From Clostridia bacterium (GTDB lineage Bacteria > Bacillota > Clostridia > Christensenellales > Borkfalkiaceae): a stretch of 45,429 nt of DNA. The stretch covers positions 1-45,429 of the forward strand of contig JAFYWI010000014.1 of NCBI GenBank assembly GCA_017558105.1, written 5' to 3'. The notes under the pieces are model-generated. The model saw only the letters and a list, made by a program, of their open reading frames with translations. It was not told the DNA's origin and did not search any database. This document shows, one piece after another, positions 40,232 to 45,429 of this stretch. Both the position numbers and the translations under genes were made by a program. How positions within the stretch are numbered: position 1 is the first letter of the stretch; the number at the start of each line of letters is the position of its first letter.

Positions 40232-41248
40232 ATGTTTGGGTTTGATTTAACAGAATACGATAAAAAGGTTTACGAAGAAGAAATAGATGGTTTTTTACCT
40301 AAGAATTTTATTGATTGCCACACGCACGTTTATACAGTAGATTCTAAAAAAGTAAAAAAGGGCCCGGTATATTGGCCAAGCCGTGTTGCAGTAGATAATT
40401 CTATAGAAGATATAATTCAAACTTATAAAGATTTGTTTCCTAACCAAAAGGTTGTTCCAGTTATTTTTGGTACTCCAGGTGGAATTTTGCCGTTAACTAA
40501 TGCTTATTGTAGCGAAAAATCTAAAGAATATGGTTATCCTGCATTGTTTATACCACATTTTAACGATAGCCCAGAATTTGTTGAAGAGCAAGTTATTAAA
40601 GGTGGCTTTCAAGGATTAAAGCCATATTTAAACAATTGTAAAGACGGGGTAAAGGGTAGCGATGCTAATATTTTTGAATTCCTTAACCCAGAACATTTAA
40701 AAATTGCAGATAAATACGGCTGGAAAGTTATTCTTCATATTTCTAAACCAGATAGGCTTAAAGACCCACAAAACATAAGGGAACTTATGGAAATAGAACA
40801 AAAATATCCTAACGTTAAATTAATAGTTGCTCATATTGGCCGTGCTTATACTAAAGCAGACTTAGGTGATGCTTTTGAAACGTTAAAACACACAAAAAAT
40901 ATGATGTTTGACTTTTGCGCTAACACCTTGCCAGAAGCAACCGAACAATGTATTAACGCCGTAGGTACAAAAAGAATAATGTTTGGGTCAGATTTACCTA
41001 TTGCAAAAATGCGTATGTATCGTGTAGATGAAAACGGATATTACGTAAACGTAGTTCCACGTGGATTATATGGCGATTTAACTAACGCAGAACATATGCG
41101 CGAAACTGATGAACCTAACGTTACAAACTTTATGTACGAAATTATTCGTGGATTTAAAAAGACCGTTAATAAATTAGGGTTAACTAAAGCAGACGTTGAA
41201 GATATAATGTGTAATAATGCTGCTAAATTATTCAACGTAAAATTTTAA
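40232..41248 (+). CDS. amidohydrolase family metal-dependent hydrolase (Amidohydro_2)
   Basis: This TIM-barrel hydrolase of 338 residues has FIDCHTHVYTVDS (HxH), WKVILHISKPD, LIVAHIGRAY and MFGSDLPIAK, the metal-ligand set of the COG2159 group. Members hydrolyse or decarboxylate varied substrates, including sugar lactones. It could open a lactone or release the sugar that the isomerase and kinase then use. It starts at ATG 40232, since GGAG at 40222-40225 fits it and not ATG 40220. It is the first gene of the three-gene operon. Confidence 0.78.
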   Translation: MFGFDLTEYDKKVYEEEIDGFLPKNFIDCHTHVYTVDSKKVKKGPVYWPSRVAVDNSIEDIIQTYKDLFPNQKVVPVIFGTPGGILPLTNAYCSEKSKEYGYPALFIPHFNDSPEFVEEQVIKGGFQGLKPYLNNCKDGVKGSDANIFEFLNPEHLKIADKYGWKVILHISKPDRLKDPQNIRELMEIEQKYPNVKLIVAHIGRAYTKADLGDAFETLKHTKNMMFDFCANTLPEATEQCINAVGTKRIMFGSDLPIAKMRMYRVDENGYYVNVVPRGLYGDLTNAEHMRETDEPNVTNFMYEIIRGFKKTVNKLGLTKADVEDIMCNNAAKLFNVKF

Positions 41249-41265
41249 TTTAGGAGAAAAGAAAA

Positions 41266-42645
41266 ATGGAAAAAATAAAAGTTGGTTTATTACCTTTATA
41301 CATTAAACTTTACGACGATTTTGGTACTAATCGTACGTTGTTAGAAGAATTTAATTCGCTTGTTGTTGAAAAACTTGAAAAAGCAGGTTTAGAAGTAATT
41401 TCTGCACCTATTTGCAGAATAAAAGATGAATTTAATAGTGCCGTTGAAAATTTTGAAAAGAATAATGCTAAAGCAATAATAACGTTGCACCTTGCTTATT
41501 CTCCATCTTTAGAAAGTATAGACGCTTTGTGTTCAACTGAATTACCTATAATAGTTATGGACACGACTAAAGATATGTCTTTATCTAGTGAATATAGTAA
41601 ATCTCCAATAGGTTCTAACCACGGCATACACGGGGTTATGGATATGTGTAATCTATTAAAACGTCGTGGTAAAAAATACGTTGTAGTTGCAGGGCATTTA
41701 GAAAATAGCAATGTGTTAAAAAATACTGTAGACTGTGTTAAAACTTGTGTTTCAGCTAAAGCATTAAACGGGTTAAAAGTAGGGAGTTTTGGTGGTTCTT
41801 TTGCCGGTATGGGCGATTTTATTATTGAAAATAAAGACCTAAAAGAAAAATTAGGCGTGCAAGCAGTAGAAATTACCAACGATGAAATGCTTTCTGCAGT
41901 TAACTCTATAACGGAAAATGAAATTAAAGATGAAATAGAATTTTATAAAAACAATTTTCTTATGGCTGAAGAAATAGATTTAGTTGCGTTAAAATTATCG
42001 GTAAAAGCTTGTTTGGCAACGAGAAAAATTATAAAAGAAAAGGGCTTAGATGCATTTTCTGTTAACTTTCTTGGGGTAAGCAAAAACAACTTAGGAAATA
42101 TGCCGTTTATAGAAGCGTGTTTGCAAATGGCTAACGGCATAGGTTATTCTGGTGAAGGCGATATTTTAACTGCAAGTTTCGTAGGCGCGTTATTAAAATA
42201 TATAAAAGACGTTTCTTTCGTAGAAATTTTCTGCCCAGATTGGAAAGAAAATAGGCTTCTTATAAGCCATATGGGCGAAATGAACTTTAATTTGTTACGC
42301 GAAAAACCTGTTCTTTCAACTGCTCCTTTTAGATATAGCGATGCAGGTTCTATGGCAAAAGCAGTTGGTGCGTTCAAAGAAGGCAAAGCAGTATATTGCA
42401 ACGTATTTAGAGTAGAAAACGAAAAATTCGTTATGTCCGTTTCAGAAGTAGAAGTTTCTTTCGTAGAAGGTCAAGTAGAAAATTCCGTTAGGGGCTGGAT
42501 TACCCCAAATATGAATATTGCTAAATTTTTAGAAAAACTAAGCGAACATGGTGCAATTCACCACGGCTTTTTGGTTTACGACGTAGACGTAAAGGCAATG
42601 AAATGTTTTGGACAAACGTTAAATATGGAAGTAGTTGAAATATGA
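41266..42645 (+). CDS. L-arabinose/L-fucose isomerase family protein
   Basis: This 459-residue protein aligns with AraA around its active site: GYSGEGDILTA (AraA GFGAEGDWKTA, Glu306), VSFVEIFCPD (SFMEDY, Glu333), LISHMGEMN (GAHMLEV, His350) and GAIHHGFLVYD (His450). All four Mn-binding/acid-base residues seem present. The N-terminal substrate-recognition half is divergent, so arabinose or fucose is not assured. It should interconvert an aldose and a ketose. It overlaps the kinase gene by 4 bases (ATGA). Confidence 0.8.
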   Translation: MEKIKVGLLPLYIKLYDDFGTNRTLLEEFNSLVVEKLEKAGLEVISAPICRIKDEFNSAVENFEKNNAKAIITLHLAYSPSLESIDALCSTELPIIVMDTTKDMSLSSEYSKSPIGSNHGIHGVMDMCNLLKRRGKKYVVVAGHLENSNVLKNTVDCVKTCVSAKALNGLKVGSFGGSFAGMGDFIIENKDLKEKLGVQAVEITNDEMLSAVNSITENEIKDEIEFYKNNFLMAEEIDLVALKLSVKACLATRKIIKEKGLDAFSVNFLGVSKNNLGNMPFIEACLQMANGIGYSGEGDILTASFVGALLKYIKDVSFVEIFCPDWKENRLLISHMGEMNFNLLREKPVLSTAPFRYSDAGSMAKAVGAFKEGKAVYCNVFRVENEKFVMSVSEVEVSFVEGQVENSVRGWITPNMNIAKFLEKLSEHGAIHHGFLVYDVDVKAMKCFGQTLNMEVVEI

Positions 42646-43943
42646 TAGATAAAAAATATTCAATAGGGCTAGATTTAGGCACTTCTTCTGTTAAAGCAGT
42701 GCTATTTGATGGCAAAAAAGTAGTAGAAAGCCTTTCTGCTCCATTTAGTTTTAGAGAAAGTAAATTAGAAGATGGCGCGCAATATATAGGTTTTTCTGTA
42801 GATGAATACGCTGAAATAGTTTTTAAGGTAATTTCTAATTTAGCAAAAGTAGTAAACGGCAAGGTTAGTGGTATTGCAATGGCTTCGGCAAGTGGCAACA
42901 CCGTTATTTGCGATAAAAACTATAATGCTGTTATAGATGCTTATTCTTGGACTAATTCTGCATTTAAAGAAGAAAGCCTAAAAGTTTATGGTGAAATAGA
43001 TAGAGAGTATGCTGCAAACGTTTCTGGTTGGGGATATGCTGGGGCGCTACCACTTTCCCATTTAGCGCACGTTAAAATTCATAGCCCTAACGTAATAGAA
43101 AATTGTGCTAAAATTTGCATGTCAACAGAATATTTGCTTTATAAAATGACAGGCAAATGGGGTATAGATAGGTCTACTGCCGTTCCATTTTTCCTTTTAG
43201 AACAAACAACGGCAAAATGGCATAAACCATACTTAAAAGCATTAAATATTAGCGAAGATTTATTACCTAACGTTTACGAAAGTGGCGATTTCCTTGGGAA
43301 TATTACCAAAGAATTTTCTTGTAAATACGGCATAGATGAAAACTGCAAAGTATATTTAGGTAGTTTTGACCATCCAAGTGGAGCAATAGCAAACGGCGTA
43401 GTTAACGAAGGGGAGTTGTTGCTTTCATGTGGAACGAGTTGGGTTTTGTTTTTCCCTTATCACGATAGAGAAGTTCTTATTAAAAACAGAATTTTATGCG
43501 ATACTTTTTTAAGTAAAGAAAAAGGACTTTGGGGTGGAATGTGTTCCGTGCCACAAGTTTCAAAGAAAATAGATAAAATTATAGAAAGTAATATTTCTAA
43601 AACAGATGCAATAAAATTGTTTAACGAATATTCTAAAAAGGCAAATAAGGGCGCAGATGGGCTTAGAATAAACCCTACTACCGACATGGATTTAGATTTT
43701 TCTGCTTATTCAAAAGAAAATATTGCAAGGGCATTAATGGAAGGCGCAGCATATTTATTAAAAGATAAATTAGATTTTCTTTCTTCACTTGGCATAGAAT
43801 TTAATTCTGTTAAAATGGCAGGTGGGCCATCTCAAAGCGAAATTTGGGTAGATATTATTCGTTATATTATTAATAAGCCTGTAGAAGTTGTTTACGGTGT
43901 AGATAGTGGCGCTGTTGGTGCTGCAAAAAGAGCATTTAATTAA
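42642..43943 (+). CDS. FGGY family carbohydrate kinase, short form
   Basis: It phosphorylates a sugar or ketose from ATP. ASKHA motifs: IGLDLGTSSVKAVLFDGK (phosphate 1), YLGSFDHPSGAIANGVVNEG with LLSCGTSWVL (phosphate 2), and VKMAGGPSQSEIWVDI near the C terminus. At 433 residues it is about 60 shorter than xylulokinase or rhamnulokinase. The SGWGYAGALPLSHLAHVKIH region holds the substrate-contact segment. As partner of the AraA-like isomerase, a ketose is the expected substrate. The last gene of its operon. Confidence 0.82.
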   Translation: MIDKKYSIGLDLGTSSVKAVLFDGKKVVESLSAPFSFRESKLEDGAQYIGFSVDEYAEIVFKVISNLAKVVNGKVSGIAMASASGNTVICDKNYNAVIDAYSWTNSAFKEESLKVYGEIDREYAANVSGWGYAGALPLSHLAHVKIHSPNVIENCAKICMSTEYLLYKMTGKWGIDRSTAVPFFLLEQTTAKWHKPYLKALNISEDLLPNVYESGDFLGNITKEFSCKYGIDENCKVYLGSFDHPSGAIANGVVNEGELLLSCGTSWVLFFPYHDREVLIKNRILCDTFLSKEKGLWGGMCSVPQVSKKIDKIIESNISKTDAIKLFNEYSKKANKGADGLRINPTTDMDLDFSAYSKENIARALMEGAAYLLKDKLDFLSSLGIEFNSVKMAGGPSQSEIWVDIIRYIINKPVEVVYGVDSGAVGAAKRAFN

Positions 43944-43963
43944 TTTAAGTTTTAATAAAAATT

Positions 43964-43994
43964 ATCCTATTCCTATTTGGTTTAGGATTTTTTT
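43964..43994 (+). terminator. terminator after the FGGY kinase gene
   Basis: ATCCTA (43964-43969) pairs with TAGGAT (43983-43988), loop 13 bases, then a run of T. The right arm is nearly the same as that of the tRNA-Ser terminator. Confidence 0.7.
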
Positions 43995-44005
43995 ATATTA
44001 AATTG

Positions 44006-44034
44006 TTGTTTTTTGTGAAATAATGCTGTATAAT
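44006..44034 (+). promoter_or_regulatory. promoter for the YwaF-like gene
   Basis: TTGTTT (44006-44011), 17-base spacer, TATAAT (44029-44034). AGGAGATG at 44045-44052 is a good Shine-Dalgarno for ATG 44057. Confidence 0.7.
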
Positions 44035-44056
44035 TAAAAAAAATAGGAGATGACTT

Positions 44057-44803
44057 ATGACTTTTTTAGACTGGATTTTTAGTAGTTATCCTAACCCTAG
44101 CGTTGATGGGCAGTATGGTTTACTTCATATTTTAACTTTAGTTTTTATTGCAACCTTTGTTGTTGTTAGTACTCTATTGTTAAAAAATAAAGAGTAAAAA
44201 ACTAAAAGGCTTGTGTTAATTGTTCTTGCAAGTATAATAATATTTTTTGAAGTAGCAAGGCGAATAATTAACTTGATTAAAACAGACGATTACTCTTTGC
44301 TAAATTTAGCTAGAATAATTTTACCAAGACCAGGTTGTGCTATTTCTTGTTGGCTTGTTGTTATTGCTGTTTTTGTTAATAAAAAATTTATGTATAACTT
44401 TGCAAGCATTATTAGTATACTTTGTGGGACAATTTTCTTTGCTTACCCAGAAGCAGGCTATAATAATCAATATTTGTTATTCGAAAACGTTTATTCAATA
44501 TTTACACATACAACGTTTATGATTCTTGCTATTTGTTTTATTACGTATAAATTTACAGATTTTAGATATAAAGACATTAGCAAAGAACTTATTGCTTTTG
44601 CAATTTTAGCACTTTACATTTTAATTGAAATATTATTAAATATTGAGGGCGACCCATTTTATTTCTTACCGAATAACGACGTGCAAGAAATAGTTAGTTT
44701 ATCTTACCCATTATTTATAACTTTATATTCGTTCTTTATTATAATTTATTTTAATATTTTTTATTTAATACAAGATAGAAAATTAATTTTCAAAAGAAAA
44801 TAG
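44057..44803 (+). pseudogene. YwaF-like (TIGR02206) membrane protein split by in-frame TAA
   Basis: ATG 44057 opens a 46-codon frame (MTFLDWIFSSYPNPS to LLLKNKE) that stops at TAA 44195-44197. The same frame continues without any other stop to 44803, giving 248 codons in total with only one stop. The second part (VLIVLASIIIFFEVARRIIN, NLARIILPRPGCAISCW, PEAGYNNQYLLFENVYSIFTH) and the first (GLLHILTLVFI) together have the length and six membrane segments of TIGR02206 proteins. A nonsense mutation, a sequencing error, readthrough, or a restart at GTG 44213 (AAAAGG 8 bases before it) are all possible. Confidence 0.7.
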
Positions 44804-44810
44804 AATAAAA

Positions 44811-44840
44811 AATCCACCAGAATATCTGGTGGATTTATTT
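44811..44840 (+). terminator. terminator after the YwaF-like gene
   Basis: AATCCACCAG (44811-44820) pairs with CTGGTGGATT (44826-44835), then TATTTATT. Confidence 0.85.
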
Positions 44841-44888
44841 ATTGTTTACAAAAAAAGACCTAACTTTTCAGTTGGTATTGTTTTGACG

Positions 44889-45010
44889 TGGTGTGAAGGA
44901 TGGGACTTTCGCCTGTGCGACCTACCCGCAAAATAGTCCACTGGACTATTTTTTCGCCTAAGGCGAACACGCAACTAAAGTTGCTCGCTCCATATTCAAG
45001 TCCCACCTTC
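44889..45010 (-). repeat. tRNA-Leu 3'-end derived structured element
   Basis: Plus-strand 44889-44908 is a perfect 20-base copy of the tRNA-Leu 3' end region (45058-45077), CCA included. 44995-45010 (TTCAAGTCCCACCTTC) is an inverted copy of the same region with one base missing. The two copies can pair as a 13-bp stem with one bulged A. Inside lie four palindromes: TCGC/GCGA (44909-44920), AAAATAGTCCA/TGGACTATTTT (44930-44952), TTCGCCT/AGGCGAA (44953-44967) and GCAACT/AGTTGC (44971-44984). It codes for nothing I can recognise. In the tRNA direction it lies just past the tRNA terminator. Confidence 0.75.
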
Positions 45011-45014
45011 TTTA

Positions 45015-45054
45015 AAACAAAAAAATACAGATACACTTTTGGTATCTGTATTTT
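45015..45054 (-). terminator. terminator after tRNA-Leu
   Basis: AAAATACAGATAC (45022-45034) pairs with GTATCTGTATTTT (45042-45054), and the minus strand then has a T run. It lies three bases beyond the tRNA 3' end. Confidence 0.9.
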
Positions 45055-45057
45055 ATT

Positions 45058-45140
45058 TGGTGTGAAGGATGGGACTTGAACCCACACGGATAACCATACG
45101 CCCCTCAAACGTACGCGTCTGCCAATTTCGCCACCCTCAC
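45058..45140 (-). tRNA. tRNA-Leu (anticodon GAG), CCA encoded
   Basis: Reading the minus strand, acceptor GTGAGGG (45140-45134) pairs with CCTTCAC, discriminator A and CCA. The anticodon stem TACGT/GCGTA encloses TTGAGGG with anticodon GAG. The variable arm is long enough for class II, and the T-loop is GTTCAAGTC. The length is 83 bases with CCA. Confidence 0.95.
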
Positions 45141-45164
45141 AAATTGCTTTTATATATTACTTCA

Positions 45165-45429
45165 TTAACCATTTATTGTCAAGAAATTTGGGTATAATTG
45201 CATATATTTTAACTTAAATTTACTAATTTTTTTAATATATTCTTTGCTTTCATTAAAAGGTATTTTTATTAACGTTACTCCATCTTTACTATATTTTTCG
45301 TTATTTAACCAAGATAAAACGTTTCCTTCTCCGGCATTATAGGCTACTAGAGCCGTGTTTTCGTTTTTAAATTTATTAAGCAAATATCTTAAATAATAGC
45401 ACCCAAAATTTATGTTAGTTGTAGGCTCA
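45165..45429 (-). CDS. soluble lytic murein transglycosylase (Slt), 3' part
   Basis: The frame runs open to the window end, so the start is outside. The residues just inside are EPTTNINFGCYYLRYLLNKF, then LVAYNAGEGNVLSWL, the C-terminal half of the GEWL-like SLT domain (family: DPxxNIxxGxxYLxxLL and AYNAGxGxV). It cleaves peptidoglycan glycan strands to give anhydro-muramyl ends. It ends 24 bases before tRNA-Leu on the same strand. The catalytic Glu would lie before this part. Confidence 0.9.
   Translation of the reverse strand, partial: EPTTNINFGCYYLRYLLNKFKNENTALVAYNAGEGNVLSWLNNEKYSKDGVTLIKIPFNESKEYIKKISKFKLKYMQLYPNFLTING

Noticed and set aside
44860-45108. 82-codon minus-strand ORF
   Set aside because: It runs through the tRNA-Leu 3' half, its terminator and the palindromic element, and has no family features; it is a chance frame.

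Overview
This is an AT-rich, gene-dense window that uses the standard genetic code (TAA, TAG and TGA all end genes). Sigma-A type promoters, Shine-Dalgarno sites, TTG/GTG starts, and the genes cwlD, mrnC, sigH, nrdR, comEB, yitT and DUF5685 point to an uncultured member of the Firmicutes, most likely Clostridia. Genus-level placement is not possible from the sequence alone. Most of the window is chromosomal housekeeping DNA. I see no insertion sequence, prophage or CRISPR array.

Layout. 1-2931: DUF5685 protein (partial), a J-like protein, a membrane protein and RlmD, tightly packed or overlapping. 3105-9090: CwlD, then a long run from one strong promoter: mrnC-rlmB-sigH-dnaX-ybaB-recR-gpsA. 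9133-14775: minus-strand WYL regulator, MurG and a 1078-residue lipoprotein, with one small basic plus-strand protein. 14950-19846: two half-size TSUP transporter genes, Ppx/GppA, a divergent MreB-like protein, MinD with a divergent MinE, and a 28-residue membrane microprotein. 19933-22614: yigZ-recX-nnr. 22627-27874: minus-strand DUF1294-like protein, CtpE-like P-type ATPase and LeuRS. 28083-30513: galactokinase-like kinase, NrdR, dCMP deaminase and tRNA-Ser. 30792-34374: YitT, a soluble S24/S26-like peptidase, ProA and a ROK kinase. 34435-37905: TetR facing feoA-feoB-Cys-rich peptide. 37970-43943: a divergent sugar-phosphate cluster (YjbQ and a TIM-like isomerase on one side; DeoR, amidohydrolase, arabinose-isomerase-like enzyme and FGGY kinase on the other). 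44057-45429: a YwaF-like gene broken by one in-frame stop, tRNA-Leu and a partial lytic transglycosylase.

Most interesting points. (1) Both tRNA genes are followed by the same layout: a terminator, then a 110-122 bp element that starts with an inverted copy of the tRNA T-arm/acceptor and ends with a direct copy of the tRNA 3' end. The tRNA-Leu element also holds four internal hairpins. I know of no name for this. (2) The divergent 38-44 kb cluster combines YjbQ, a TIM-like isomerase, an AraA-like isomerase, a short FGGY kinase and an amidohydrolase under one DeoR regulator with visible ATGAGCGA operator repeats. It has no transporter and no aldolase, which fits a short-chain or internally generated sugar. 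(3) The cell-shape and division genes include an MreB-like protein with a degenerate phosphate-1 loop and a MinD-MinE pair without MinC.
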